Shown: positions 32,264 to 41,861, counted from the first letter of the stretch. The stretch is 64,000 bases of DNA from Sphingobacteriales bacterium (GCA_016718845.1 JADKCK010000041.1:1-64000), one strand, 5' to 3'. Numbers and translations: made by a program. Notes: generated from the letters alone by a model not told the origin.

Positions 32264-34873
32264 ATGGCAATCACCAAAGTATTTAATCAACCACCACCAC
32301 CACCTAACCCTAATCGAAACAACAATAACGAACCATATCAAAATAATTTACCACAACCCAAAAAACCTAAAACCGGTTTTTTAGCCAATAAACCCAATCT
32401 TAGACTTATTTTGGTAACGTTTGGTTTTTTAACCATATTGGGTGCATTGGCACTTGGCGGTTTGTTTTTTGCTGTGTTGGGCGGTACTTTTGGCGATGTA
32501 CCTACCCGAACCGACCTTCTGCACATTCAAAATCCACTTGCCTCAGAAGTATACGCCAACGACGGCTCGGTTTTGGGCAAATTTTATTTTCAAAATAGGT
32601 CGTATGTGCCATATAAGCAAATATCGCCACATATTGTAAATGCCCTTATTGCCACCGAAGACGAGCGCTTTTTTCAGCACAAAGGCGTTGATGTAGTTAG
32701 CTTAGGGCGCGTATTAATCAAATCTATTTTATTAGGCGGCGAGGGCGGCGGCGGTAGCACCATTAGCCAACAAGTAATCAAAAACTTGTTCCCGCGCGAA
32801 AATCATGGTGCATTAACCATGCCAGTTAACAAAATGCGCGAAGCAATAATTGCCTATCGCCTCGAAAATACGTATAGCAAAGAACAAGTACTAAGCTTAT
32901 ATCTAAACACCGTGCCTTTTGGCGAAAATATGTTTGGTATTGGCTCTGCATCGCAGCGCTTTTTTGGCAAAAAACCTGCCGACATAAAACCCGAAGAAGC
33001 CGCCGTTTTAGTAGGCATGTTAAAAGCCAATACCAGCTACAACCCGCGTCTAAATCCCGCAAAATCGTTGCAGCGCCGAAACGTAGTATTAGAGCAAATG
33101 CGTAAAAACAAATACCTTAAAGACCAACAAGCCGCCGACCTCAAAAAACTACCCCTAACGCTAAACTATCGCCGCGAGTCGACCGACGATGGTTTGGCTC
33201 CGCACCTGCGCGAACGCTTACGACAAGAAGTGCAAGCTTATCTAAAACAACACCCCAAAACCGATGGTACTGTATACAATGTATACACCGACGGTTTGAA
33301 GATAGAAACTACCATAGACGCACGCATGCAACAATACGCCGAAGAAGCCGTTGCCGAACACATGAAAACCCTACAGAAAAAATTTGACGAACACTGGAAA
33401 AGTCAAAAACCATGGGGAACCGCCAACGATATTATCGTAAGCTCCAAAAAGCAATCCGAACGCTACCTAAACATGAAACGAAACAAAGCCTCGGAAGCAG
33501 CCATTGATAAAGCTTTTAGAACAAAAGTACCCATGAAAGTGTTCTCTTGGCAGGGCGAGGTCGAAAAAAACATGACACCCATCGACTCTATAGCCTATTA
33601 CCTAATGTTCTTAAACACAGGCTTTATTGCCTCCGACCCCTACACAGGCGAAGTAAAAGCCTATGTAGGTAGTATTAGTCACCAATATTTTAAATACGAT
33701 TATGCCAACACCCGCCGACAAGTAGGCTCTACCTTTAAACCCATCGTGTACGCCACCGCCATAGACCAAGGCATTGAGCCATGCAAGTTTTACCCCAACG
33801 AGCTGCGCACCTACACCAATTACCAAAACTGGACACCCAAAAACTCGGAAGACGAATACGGCGGCTATTACTCTATGAAGGGAGCATTGGCAAAATCAGT
33901 CAATACCGTATCGGTCGAAATTTTATTTGAAGCAGGCTTAGAAAACGTAGTATTGATGGCAGAAAAAATAGGCATAAAAAGCCAAATCCCTCAAATGCCC
34001 TCTATTGCTTTGGGTACCGCCGAAATATCCTTAAACAATATGGTAAGCGCCTATAGCGCCTTCGACAATGGCGGCTACTATACACCCCTCGTTTACCTAA
34101 AAAGTATTAAAGATAAAAATGGCAAACTAATCGCCGATTTTAAACCACAAAATTACCGCTATCGAGGGCAAGTAATGAAAACCAATACCGCCCGCGATAT
34201 CACCGACATTATGACCGAAGTAGTAAACAATGGAACCGCCCGCCGACTACGCACCGAGTATAAACTAACCAACGACATTGCAGGCAAAACAGGCACCACA
34301 CAGTCTCAGGGCGATGGCTGGTTTTTGGGTTATACCCCCACCTTAGTAGCCGGAGCATGGGTAGGTGGCTTTGACCAACGCATACGGTTTCGTACCATTG
34401 GGCAAGGACAAGGCGCCGCCATGGCACTGCCTATTTGGGGCATTTTTATGAGCAAAGTAAGCAAAGATACTAAATATTGGCAAGATATGTACAAAAAATT
34501 TACACCTCTTACCACCGAACAACAACAACAATTAGAGTGCGAAACCTTCGCCGAATACATACAAGATGTATACCAAGACAATGAAATTGCCGCCCAAGAC
34601 CAAGAAAGCATCGTAGAAGTGGTAGACGAAAACAATAATCCCGTTCCTCAACCACCTATCAACCAAATGCCGCGTACCTTTAAACCCGGCACACCAAACT
34701 CGTCTAACCGAATGGAACAACCCGCCGCAAGCCCATCTTCATCGCCCGATAAACCCGTGCGCGTAAAAGTAAAACCACAAGGCAGCAGCCCAACCGCCCA
34801 AAAACCCACCAACGAACCCCAACAAAAAGGCAACTTCTTTGATAAACTACGAAGCGTTTTTGAAAAAAAATAA
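32264..34873 (+). CDS. Class A penicillin-binding protein 1A (transglycosylase/transpeptidase)
   Basis: An 869-residue bifunctional peptidoglycan synthase. A Pro/Asn-rich cytoplasmic tail (1-46) precedes one TM segment (about 47-72). The GT51 domain has catalytic E132 in IATEDERFFQHKGVD, plus GGSTISQQVIKN and the motif NTVPFGENMFGI. The transpeptidase domain has SxxK S489-TF-K492 in GSTFKP, SxN S545-V-N547 and K675-TG in GKTGTT. The C-terminal ~100 residues are Pro/Ser/Gln-rich and probably unstructured. It polymerises and cross-links glycan at the outer face of the inner membrane. Start ATG at 32264 fits the short tail. Confidence 0.96.
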   Translation: MAITKVFNQPPPPPNPNRNNNNEPYQNNLPQPKKPKTGFLANKPNLRLILVTFGFLTILGALALGGLFFAVLGGTFGDVPTRTDLLHIQNPLASEVYANDGSVLGKFYFQNRSYVPYKQISPHIVNALIATEDERFFQHKGVDVVSLGRVLIKSILLGGEGGGGSTISQQVIKNLFPRENHGALTMPVNKMREAIIAYRLENTYSKEQVLSLYLNTVPFGENMFGIGSASQRFFGKKPADIKPEEAAVLVGMLKANTSYNPRLNPAKSLQRRNVVLEQMRKNKYLKDQQAADLKKLPLTLNYRRESTDDGLAPHLRERLRQEVQAYLKQHPKTDGTVYNVYTDGLKIETTIDARMQQYAEEAVAEHMKTLQKKFDEHWKSQKPWGTANDIIVSSKKQSERYLNMKRNKASEAAIDKAFRTKVPMKVFSWQGEVEKNMTPIDSIAYYLMFLNTGFIASDPYTGEVKAYVGSISHQYFKYDYANTRRQVGSTFKPIVYATAIDQGIEPCKFYPNELRTYTNYQNWTPKNSEDEYGGYYSMKGALAKSVNTVSVEILFEAGLENVVLMAEKIGIKSQIPQMPSIALGTAEISLNNMVSAYSAFDNGGYYTPLVYLKSIKDKNGKLIADFKPQNYRYRGQVMKTNTARDITDIMTEVVNNGTARRLRTEYKLTNDIAGKTGTTQSQGDGWFLGYTPTLVAGAWVGGFDQRIRFRTIGQGQGAAMALPIWGIFMSKVSKDTKYWQDMYKKFTPLTTEQQQQLECETFAEYIQDVYQDNEIAAQDQESIVEVVDENNNPVPQPPINQMPRTFKPGTPNSSNRMEQPAASPSSSPDKPVRVKVKPQGSSPTAQKPTNEPQQKGNFFDKLRSVFEKK

Positions 34874-34920
34874 CACTAACAGTAAATGCTGTTTATCAAC
34901 CTTAAAACCAAAATAATAAA

Positions 34921-35023
34921 AGCTTGCGCCCGCCCCGCTTGACGCGGTAAATGTCTTTTTTGGGGGTGATGATTGGCTTACCCTATTTGCACAGCCTATG
35001 GCACCCCCATAGCAAAGCAAGCA
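34921..35023 (+). repeat. Dispersed palindromic element, copy B
   Basis: Best-formed copy: outer arms GCTTGC / GCAAGC, then CTTT/AAAG and GGGGGTG/CACCCCC. CCCCGCTTGACGCGG and ATGTCTTTTTTGGGGGTGAT are intact. Lies between PBP1A and pruA, both on the plus strand. With copy C it also shares the potential peptide MSFLGVMIGLPYLHSLWHP (one change), probably a by-product of base-level identity. Confidence 0.82.
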
Positions 35024-35130
35024 CAACCCCAACAAAAACACACACAAACTAACGATAGGTGTAATAAAAAACATATAACTATCCAAATTACAGTCTATAA
35101 TTAACAATTTATAATTAATAATTGCACTCC

Positions 35131-36759
35131 ATGTCCAACGGATTTTTCAAAATTCCTTATCCCAAAAACGAACCCGTTTTAAACTACGCCCCCGGCTCGG
35201 CAGAACGCAAAGCACTACAAGATGCCATTGCCGAACTAAAAAGCCAAACCGCCGACCTACCCATGATTATCAACGGGCAAGAAGTGCGAACCGATAACCA
35301 CGTTGCCATGCACCCACCGCACCAACTAAGCCACCATTTAGGTGTGTTTCACAAGGGCGATGTGTCGCACGTAAACCAAGCCATTGATGCCGCCTTAGCC
35401 GCCAAACCACTTTGGGAGGCTATGTCGTGGGAACACCGAGCTGCCATATTTATGAAAGCCGCCGAGTTGTTGGCAGGTCCTTATCGCTACAAAATGAACG
35501 CCGCCACCATGTTGGCACAATCCAAAAACGCCTATCAAGCCGAAATAGACGCCGCTTGCGAAATGATAGACTTTTTTAGATTCAACGCCTATTATATGGC
35601 ACAAATATACGCAGGTCAACCCGATTCGCTGCCCGGCATCTGGAACCGCTCCGAGTATCGCCCACTCGAGGGCTTTGTCGTAGCCATCACCCCTTTCAAT
35701 TTTACATCTATTGCAGGTAACTTATGCGCCGCACCCGCCCTAATGGGTAATGTGGTAGTATGGAAACCCGCCGAAACCCAAATCTATTCGGCACATGTTA
35801 TCATGGAGATTTTCCAAAAAGCAGGCTTGCCCGATGGTGTAATTAATTTAGTACACGTAAGTGGTCCCGTTTTGGGCAATACCGTTTTCTCGCATCCACA
35901 GTTTGCGGGTATCCACTTTACAGGCTCAACAGGTACATTTAACTATATGTGGAAAACCATCGGCGAAAACATTGCCAAATACAAAAGTTATCCGCGTATA
36001 GTGGGCGAAACAGGGGGTAAAGATTTTGTAATGGCACACAACAGCGCCGACCCCGCCGAAGTTGCCGTAGCCCTATCGCGTGGTGCATTTGAGTACCAAG
36101 GACAAAAATGCTCGGCTGCATCAAGGGCGTATATACCACAAAGTTTATGGAAAACCATATCCGAACGCTTAGTAACAGATGTAAAATCGTTTAAAATGGG
36201 CATTGCCGATGATTTTAGCAACTTTATAAATGCCGTAATCGACGAAAAATCTTTCGACAAAATTACTTCGTATATTGCCCAAGCCAAAACCGATGCCGAT
36301 GCCCAAATTATTGTAGGCGGAAACTACGACAAAACAGAAGGCTATTTCATTGAGCCTACTGTTATTGTAACCACTAACCCGCAATATGTTACCTTAACCG
36401 AAGAGCTTTTTGGTCCCGTTTTGACCATCTACGTATACCAAGACCAAGACTTTGAAGCAACCCTCGACCTCGTCGACCAAACATCGCCCTATGCCTTAAC
36501 AGGCGCGTTTTTTGCCCGAGACCGAGCCGTTATTCAGTTAGCAAGCGACCGCCTCCGACATGCCGCAGGTAATTTTTACATAAACGATAAACCTACCGGA
36601 GCTGTTGTGAACCAACAACCCTTTGGCGGCGGCAGAGCTTCGGGCACCAACGACAAAGCTGGCTCGTACCTTAACCTTACACGTTGGGTTTCGGCAAGGT
36701 CAATCAAAGAAACATTTGTACCCGCCACCGATTACCGTTACTCGTTTTTAGGCGAATAG
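35131..36759 (+). CDS. pruA: L-glutamate gamma-semialdehyde (1-pyrroline-5-carboxylate) dehydrogenase
   Basis: A 542-residue aldehyde dehydrogenase of the P5CDH type, which oxidises glutamate-5-semialdehyde to glutamate with NAD+, the second step of proline breakdown. The start at 35131 (ATG, MSNGFFKIPYPKNEPVLNYAPGS) is preferred over an in-frame TTG nine bases earlier. The catalytic base E293 is in IVGETGGKD and the nucleophile C327 in YQGQKCSAASRAYIP. GFVVAITPFNFTSIAGNL, AGIHFTGSTGTF and the C-terminal QPFGGGRASGTNDKAG are diagnostic of this subfamily. Length matches the eukaryote-like P5CDH group found in Bacteroidota. The proline dehydrogenase gene is not nearby. Confidence 0.95.
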   Translation: MSNGFFKIPYPKNEPVLNYAPGSAERKALQDAIAELKSQTADLPMIINGQEVRTDNHVAMHPPHQLSHHLGVFHKGDVSHVNQAIDAALAAKPLWEAMSWEHRAAIFMKAAELLAGPYRYKMNAATMLAQSKNAYQAEIDAACEMIDFFRFNAYYMAQIYAGQPDSLPGIWNRSEYRPLEGFVVAITPFNFTSIAGNLCAAPALMGNVVVWKPAETQIYSAHVIMEIFQKAGLPDGVINLVHVSGPVLGNTVFSHPQFAGIHFTGSTGTFNYMWKTIGENIAKYKSYPRIVGETGGKDFVMAHNSADPAEVAVALSRGAFEYQGQKCSAASRAYIPQSLWKTISERLVTDVKSFKMGIADDFSNFINAVIDEKSFDKITSYIAQAKTDADAQIIVGGNYDKTEGYFIEPTVIVTTNPQYVTLTEELFGPVLTIYVYQDQDFEATLDLVDQTSPYALTGAFFARDRAVIQLASDRLRHAAGNFYINDKPTGAVVNQQPFGGGRASGTNDKAGSYLNLTRWVSARSIKETFVPATDYRYSFLGE

Positions 36760-36850
36760 GCTTTGGTGCTGCAAACTACAGGCTGTTTGCTTTTGTGTTT
36801 CTGCGTTTAGCATACGCATCATAGCCAAAGCCTGTAGCCAACAGCTAAAA
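36757..36850 (+). repeat. GGCT-type inverted repeat after pruA
   Basis: CTACAGGCT (36776-36784) faces AGCCTGTAG (36829-36837), and AGGCTTTGG (36758-36766) faces CCAAAGCCT (36825-36833). The element includes the pruA stop codon. Related in wording to 12284-12391. Confidence 0.6.
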
Positions 36851-36887
36851 TCCACATCAACATCAATAACAACAAAAACCCAACAAA

Positions 36888-37181
36888 ATGGAAAATAAAG
36901 AACCATTCGAATTGCGCTTTTCGGCTAGCCGATTAGGCGACCCTATTACCCCCGACGAGGTAGTGCTAACCGAAAAAGGTGTAGCTTTTGTTATCAAAGA
37001 AATATTTAACCAACAAGATAGCTTTGTATTTTACGAAGATATTTCGGGCGTAGAAATTGAAAGCGGCATTATTCTGTCTAACATACGCATTATGATGCGC
37101 GCCCGCCCACCGATGACCATCGAAAATTTTTCGAACGATGATGCCCGCCAAATTAAAGAACTAATTTTGCAAAGGGTGTAA
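36888..37181 (+). CDS. Small conserved-looking hypothetical protein
   Basis: A 97-residue soluble protein without signal peptide. It begins MENKEPFELRFSASRLGDPITPDEV and shows an alternating beta pattern (VVLTEKGVAFVIKEIF, FVFYEDISGVEIESGIILS, IRIMMRARPPMTIENF) ending in a helix (DARQIKELILQRV). This beta-rich-plus-C-terminal-helix layout resembles a small bacterial PH-like domain, but the match is by pattern only. It is 128 bp after pruA on the same strand and is followed by a strong terminator, so it is probably a real gene. Confidence 0.65.
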   Translation: MENKEPFELRFSASRLGDPITPDEVVLTEKGVAFVIKEIFNQQDSFVFYEDISGVEIESGIILSNIRIMMRARPPMTIENFSNDDARQIKELILQRV

Positions 37182-37263
37182 ATGTTAGGTAAATAAATTA
37201 GTCAAATAATTTAATTATAAAAATAACTTAATTGTTATATTGCTATATAAAGCCTACAAAAAT

Positions 37264-37306
37264 AATTATCCGCCTTTTATCACTTATTGATAAAAGGCGG
37301 ATAATT
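37264..37306. terminator. Long perfect hairpin terminator
   Basis: AATTATCCGCCTTTTATCA and TGATAAAAGGCGGATAATT form a 19-bp perfect stem with loop CTTAT, between convergent genes (36888-37181 + and 37326-39344 -). Confidence 0.87.
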
Positions 37307-37325
37307 GTTTGGTAGCTAATTTGTG

Positions 37326-39344
37326 TTAGTAGAGCAAGGTTACATTGCCTTTTTTCGAGCGTTTGGTTCCGTCATTAAATTCAATGTTTATACTGTAGGC
37401 ATATATCCCCATTTCTTGCAATGTACCTTTAAACATGCCATTCCACGAGTCGTTGATATTGTTAGATTCAAATACTTTTTGTCCCCAGCGATTATAAACA
37501 ATACAGTCGAATGTTTTTACATCTTTGGTTGTTATCCTAAAATAATCGTTATGGTTATCGTTGTTTGGCGAAAAAGCATTGGGTACAGCAATAGGATACA
37601 AAGTTTCTTTGGTGATAGCTATTGATGCAATGCCGGTACAACCGCTTTGGTTTGTTACCGTAACAGTATAAGTGCCTGCTTGTGTAATTTGTATGATTGA
37701 TGTTCCGCCACCACTCGACCAATTATAAACGGCATAACCGCTACCTGCATCGAGCTGGGTATAGCCCAACTCACCAATAACTACATCGCCAACAATGCTA
37801 GGTGTAGGCAAAGCATTTACGGCTACCGTTGCCGTCGTACTGCCCAAGCAACCATTGGCATTGCTTACCGTAACCGTATAAGTGCCTGCACTTATTACCT
37901 CAATATCTTGTGCAATATCTCCGGTTGACCATTGGTACGTATTAAAATAATCGGTTGATAGCGTAGTTGTTTCGCCTTCGCAAATGCTTAAATTGCCGCT
38001 AATTTGTGGTTCCAAGCTGTTACTTATCACCACATTTGCGTTGGCTACGCCTGTACAGCCATTGGCATCTGTTACGGTAACAAATACATCGCCGCTGGTG
38101 TTTATGGTGTTGTTAGCGTTTGTGGTTCCGTTACTCCATATATATTGTGTGTAGGGTTGGTTGGTAGATAGGGTAGTTGCACCACCATTGCAAATACTTA
38201 AATTGCCTATAATAGTAGGTGTTGGTGGCTCATTAATGCTAATGCTTATCTCGTCGGTGGCAGGGCAGCCTCCATCACCAAAAACAGTTACTGTGTAGGT
38301 TCCCGCCTGATTAACCGAAATGGTTTGGCTTGTTTCGCCCGTCGACCATTGATAAAAGAAAAACGAACCCGCATCTAACAAACTTGTTTCGCCCTCGCAA
38401 AGTGTATCATCGCCTATTATAGTGGTACTTGGATTACCTACATTAACCACTATTGTGTCGGACAATGTTTGACAACCTTGTACATAAGTAACCACATAGG
38501 TAGTGGTGGTAGTGGGTGTTGCTAATGGGTTTTGTATGTTTGGGTTGTTTAAAGTGGCAGCAGGTGTCCATTGGTAATTACTGCCCGAGGGTGCGTTTAG
38601 CTGTGCCGAACTACCCGCACAAATACTAATGTTGGGCGTAACCTCAAAAAACGAAGCATCTAACAAACAAATACTTTGCTCGTTGAACAAGGCACCAGTG
38701 GCAGCCGTAAATCCCCAAAAAACATTGCCATCTCCACCAAAAATACTGTTAACAATGTCGTCCGTATAGCTAAGGCGCAACACACAATCGAAATAAACCG
38801 ATAGGGTAGTAGTGGCTGCGTCCCAAATTACGCGCACCAAATGGTCGTTGCAATCCTCGATGTTGGCATTGCTGGAGCTTGCTTGTATGGGACCCGCTAA
38901 GTTATTGGGCGATGAATGATTAAGCACCCCATTGCTCATGATAGCCACATGGTCGTAGAAAGGGTCGTTGTTGGGGTTGCCGTTTTGGTACGTATCAAAC
39001 TCAATACCTACCGAGGGAGCGATGCCCTCGAAGCCTAAACCACCCCCAAGCGTACCAACATTAGTACTAACTGGCTGAAACCCAAACACCAAGCCATCGG
39101 CTCCATTATCATCAATACAACCCAAGTTTACGCTAATAGTTACATCAAACGAGTTGTTTAGGTCAATTTGGTCTAAACACCAAATCGAGCCACTTTGCGA
39201 CATTTGTTGGTTGGTAAGCCGATAACACAAATCGTTTAATTGAGTAGCATTGCCATTAACCTGAAACTGGGGTATTTGGTTTTGGGCAGATGCTGTGCAA
39301 AAAGCAATGCACAAGCTAATAAATAATAAGTATAATTTTTTCAT
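37326..39344 (-). CDS. T9SS type B secreted protein with legume-lectin-like domain and PKD/Ig-like repeats
   Basis: A 672-residue exported protein (signal peptide about 1-20, ...IAFCTASAQ). Residues about 25-235 resemble an L-type lectin domain (LNDLCYRLTNQQMSQSGSIW; DGLVFGFQPVST; VGIEFDTYQNGN.NDP..DHVAI; LVRVIWDAATTTLSVYFDC). Then come four to five similar Ig/PKD-like repeats (YQWSTGETSQTISVNQAGTY; GCPATDEISI). The C-terminal ~85 residues are a T9SS type B (gliding motility-associated) tail: PNAFSPNNDNHNDYFRI...VYNRWGQKVFES...WNGMFKGTLQEMGIYAY. It would be exported across the outer membrane and attached or released; carbohydrate binding is inferred. Confidence 0.9.
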   Translation of the reverse strand: MKKLYLLFISLCIAFCTASAQNQIPQFQVNGNATQLNDLCYRLTNQQMSQSGSIWCLDQIDLNNSFDVTISVNLGCIDDNGADGLVFGFQPVSTNVGTLGGGLGFEGIAPSVGIEFDTYQNGNPNNDPFYDHVAIMSNGVLNHSSPNNLAGPIQASSSNANIEDCNDHLVRVIWDAATTTLSVYFDCVLRLSYTDDIVNSIFGGDGNVFWGFTAATGALFNEQSICLLDASFFEVTPNISICAGSSAQLNAPSGSNYQWTPAATLNNPNIQNPLATPTTTTTYVVTYVQGCQTLSDTIVVNVGNPSTTIIGDDTLCEGETSLLDAGSFFFYQWSTGETSQTISVNQAGTYTVTVFGDGGCPATDEISISINEPPTPTIIGNLSICNGGATTLSTNQPYTQYIWSNGTTNANNTINTSGDVFVTVTDANGCTGVANANVVISNSLEPQISGNLSICEGETTTLSTDYFNTYQWSTGDIAQDIEVISAGTYTVTVSNANGCLGSTTATVAVNALPTPSIVGDVVIGELGYTQLDAGSGYAVYNWSSGGGTSIIQITQAGTYTVTVTNQSGCTGIASIAITKETLYPIAVPNAFSPNNDNHNDYFRITTKDVKTFDCIVYNRWGQKVFESNNINDSWNGMFKGTLQEMGIYAYSINIEFNDGTKRSKKGNVTLLY

Positions 39345-39620
39345 AGTGAATAAAGATTTTGTTTTTCAGGTATAAAGATGTAAAAGTAAGAAAGATTTGG
39401 GGTTTATCCAAACCGAAACAAATTTTTAATAGTAATAGCTGCTATCGCCCAAAATAAGTGCAAAAAAATAAGCATAAAGTAGTTACTTTTTAAGCCATTT
39501 AGCGTCTTATTGTCACGATAAAGTCAAGTAATAGCTTTGATAGAGCTACCCATGAAAAAAAAAATGTCTATTTTGGAATAAATACCAACAACTTGTTGCT
39601 ATAGTCACCACAATAGTTTG

Positions 39621-39628
39621 TACCTTTG
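39621..39628 (+). promoter_or_regulatory. Putative -7 promoter box for the 458-residue gene
   Basis: TACCTTTG, 159 bp before the ATG at 39787. Upstream TTG words are present (about 21 bases away) but no clean TTTG. The gap 39345-39786 between divergent genes has nothing else recognisable. Confidence 0.45.
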
Positions 39629-39786
39629 CGGCAAGATTTTGAAGGTACCACTTCTCTATTAAGTATTTAAAAAAGATTATTCGTAAATAATCTAACCCAT
39701 TCCTTCTTATCTAATTTGTGACCCATTTGCCTGCTTTGTACAAATCACTATCAAATGTACTCATTGGTTCACCTAAAAAGTAATTT

Positions 39787-41163
39787 ATGCGAAAAGCTCT
39801 ACTTATTCTTTTTGTAATTGTTGCGGTTGTTGCTGGTTTTTGGATGAAAAAAGGTCGAGTATCTTTGGCAAACCTAAAACAAGAAATAGGCAATAAAGTT
39901 GTTTTTGCCAATAACAAAAATACTAACACCACCAGAAATACAGATACCTTACTTGCCGAAAGTTGCCCCGACATGCTTGGGACAGATACCGATTCTACTT
40001 TTATTGCCCAACTTATAAAAATAGATAATCAAGGCTTGTCCGAAGAAGACAAACTTCGATTTAAAACATTGGCTCCTTTGTTCGAAAAAACAATGCCCAA
40101 TAGCCAATTTTTTGTAGCCAAAGCCGATAAAGTAATTATGCTGAAAGGCAAAAATGGTACCAAACTAACTATTCCAAAGCAAACATTTGTTACTACCGAC
40201 AACCAAACACCCACAGGTGAGATACAAATTGAGCTAAAAGAATTGTACGACGTATCGGGTTTGTTGTTGGCTAGTTTACCTACTTTGTCCGATCATGGTA
40301 TATTGGCAGCCGAAGGTACCTTTTACTTGAATGCCACCGCCGATGGAAAAACACTAAAAATAAACAAAGGCATCACCGTCGAAATTCCAACCGCCCGAAA
40401 AGAAACTAATCGCGGTTTGTTTTACGGCAACCAAACAGCAAATGGTGTTTGGCGTTGGATAGCCTCGTTGGATAACTATAGTAACGACTATAACACAGAA
40501 CAACCAACCGACGACACCGAAACAACCATCGAATCGGGTAATATTATGTTAGGCGGAGCATCTACCGAAACCCTTTGGATAGGTGTTGAGTACTGCTTGG
40601 ATAGCGCCGAAAAAATGGGCATCAATACCCAAATTATTTCGCAATATATCAACCTATTTCAACAATCAAGTTATAATTGGTGGGGTATTGATAATACCGA
40701 AACCGAAACCGAAACCGAATTGCCCGACAACTCATCATCGGATAGCTACTCAACCGAACCTACAACTACTCGTAAGTATAAATCTAAATTGCCACGTATG
40801 GGCAATGTTTTTACGGCTACCCAAATGGGTTGGATAAGCGTTAACCGCAATCAACCTTTTTACACACCTAAAAAACACCTAACAGCACGTATTAACGCTC
40901 CACAAAATACTTCGGTATCGGCATTTTTGGTGCTTAAAAATATGTCTGTTGTTATATCTGCCACCCGCGATGCCGAAGGTAACTATATCTTTGACAAAGT
41001 ACCACGCGGAATGAAAGGCTATTTAGTAGCCATGACCTACAAACAAGACCAGCCTTATATTGATATATTAACAATAAACACCGGCGAAAACCCCATCGAA
41101 ACCTTAACCTTGCGCCCAACTACCGTTGACCAACTTAAGTATCAAGTGATGCAATTAAAATAA
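39787..41163 (+). CDS. Membrane-anchored or exported hypothetical protein
   Basis: A 458-residue protein starting with a basic residue and one hydrophobic segment (RKALLILFVIVAVVAGFWM, about 2-20) without a clear cleavage site, so it is probably anchored in the inner membrane or exported. The body has a beta-rich module (about 115-205: KLTIPKQTFVT..., GEIQIELKELYDVSGLLLASLPT, ILAAEGTFYLNATADG, KGITVEIPT), the type of segment repeated in Bacteroidota surface proteins. An acidic Thr/Glu-rich linker contains a TETETETEL run encoded by a (GAAACC)n microsatellite near 40695-40722. The C-terminal part (about 340-450) has another beta domain (ISVNRNQPFYTPKKHLTARI). No enzyme motif. Confidence 0.65.
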   Translation: MRKALLILFVIVAVVAGFWMKKGRVSLANLKQEIGNKVVFANNKNTNTTRNTDTLLAESCPDMLGTDTDSTFIAQLIKIDNQGLSEEDKLRFKTLAPLFEKTMPNSQFFVAKADKVIMLKGKNGTKLTIPKQTFVTTDNQTPTGEIQIELKELYDVSGLLLASLPTLSDHGILAAEGTFYLNATADGKTLKINKGITVEIPTARKETNRGLFYGNQTANGVWRWIASLDNYSNDYNTEQPTDDTETTIESGNIMLGGASTETLWIGVEYCLDSAEKMGINTQIISQYINLFQQSSYNWWGIDNTETETETELPDNSSSDSYSTEPTTTRKYKSKLPRMGNVFTATQMGWISVNRNQPFYTPKKHLTARINAPQNTSVSAFLVLKNMSVVISATRDAEGNYIFDKVPRGMKGYLVAMTYKQDQPYIDILTINTGENPIETLTLRPTTVDQLKYQVMQLK

Positions 41164-41189
41164 ATACAATTAAAATAGTTTGTTATTTT

Positions 41190-41231
41190 GCCTTATTAGC
41201 CCTAATTTCTGGCTAATAAGGCATTTTTTTT
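41190..41231 (+). terminator. Intrinsic terminator
   Basis: GCCTTATTAGCC / GGCTAATAAGGC stem with 9-base loop followed by ATTTTTTTTG, 26 bp after the stop at 41163. Confidence 0.9.
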
Positions 41232-41305
41232 GTCATTTCAAAGTAATACTAAAACTTTTGTTGCCCCAATTTGTATACCTATACATTACCTAAATACACC
41301 GTAAT

Positions 41306-41806
41306 ATGAAAACAAATTTTTTAGTACTTGTATCGTGCAGCACCCTATTGCTGTATTTGATAAGTGGATGTTCAAAGAAAACAGAAACCGATGCCATGCT
41401 GTACGACTTGTCGAAAGAAACGACAGATTTTGTGTGGTACAAAAACTCGGACGAAATTTTGGAATCAAGCAGCGGGTCGGGGCATACAGAACCCAAATTT
41501 AGAACCCGTTACAACACCCTTGCCGCCACACAACTAAATGCCGAAGGTAAAGTAGTAGACAATGCCGTTTTTCCGGAGGGTTCGTTGATTGTTAAAGACC
41601 TATTTAACAATAAAGATAATTTTTGTACTTATGCCATTATGTACAAAGACTCGGACAACGAAGATGCCGACGCTGATGGCTGGGTGTGGGCTACCTACAA
41701 AGAAAACGGAGGGGTAAAAAAATCGGTAACCAAAATGGGCGATGGCTGCAATAGCTGCCATAGTGGAGGTCTCGACTTTACTTTGATGAATACTTATTTT
41801 CCGTAA
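41306..41806 (+). CDS. Cytochrome P460-like lipoprotein with one CxxCH heme site
   Basis: A 166-residue lipoprotein (signal ...LLLYLISGC, Cys 22 lipidated). The C-terminal part has GDGCNSCHSGGLDFTLMN, a single heme c motif placed close to the C-terminus. FPEGSLIVKDLFNNKDNF, AIMYKDSD and DGWVWATYKENG precede it. This order (PEGS.IVKE, MYK, W.W, then C..CH near the end) is that of the cytochrome P460 family. Some relatives oxidise hydroxylamine or bind NO; many have unknown function. The cross-linking Lys of true P460 cannot be assigned here. It lies 142 bp after the 458-residue gene and has its own terminator. Confidence 0.75.
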   Translation: MKTNFLVLVSCSTLLLYLISGCSKKTETDAMLYDLSKETTDFVWYKNSDEILESSSGSGHTEPKFRTRYNTLAATQLNAEGKVVDNAVFPEGSLIVKDLFNNKDNFCTYAIMYKDSDNEDADADGWVWATYKENGGVKKSVTKMGDGCNSCHSGGLDFTLMNTYFP

Positions 41807-41821
41807 TGATTTTTATGACTG

Positions 41822-41861
41822 AAAACGCCGCTCAATAGCCAATTTGAGCGGCGTTTTTTTT
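41822..41861 (+). terminator. Intrinsic terminator
   Basis: AACGCCGCTCAA / TTGAGCGGCGTT 12-bp perfect stem, 8-base loop, followed by TTTTTT. Confidence 0.92.
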
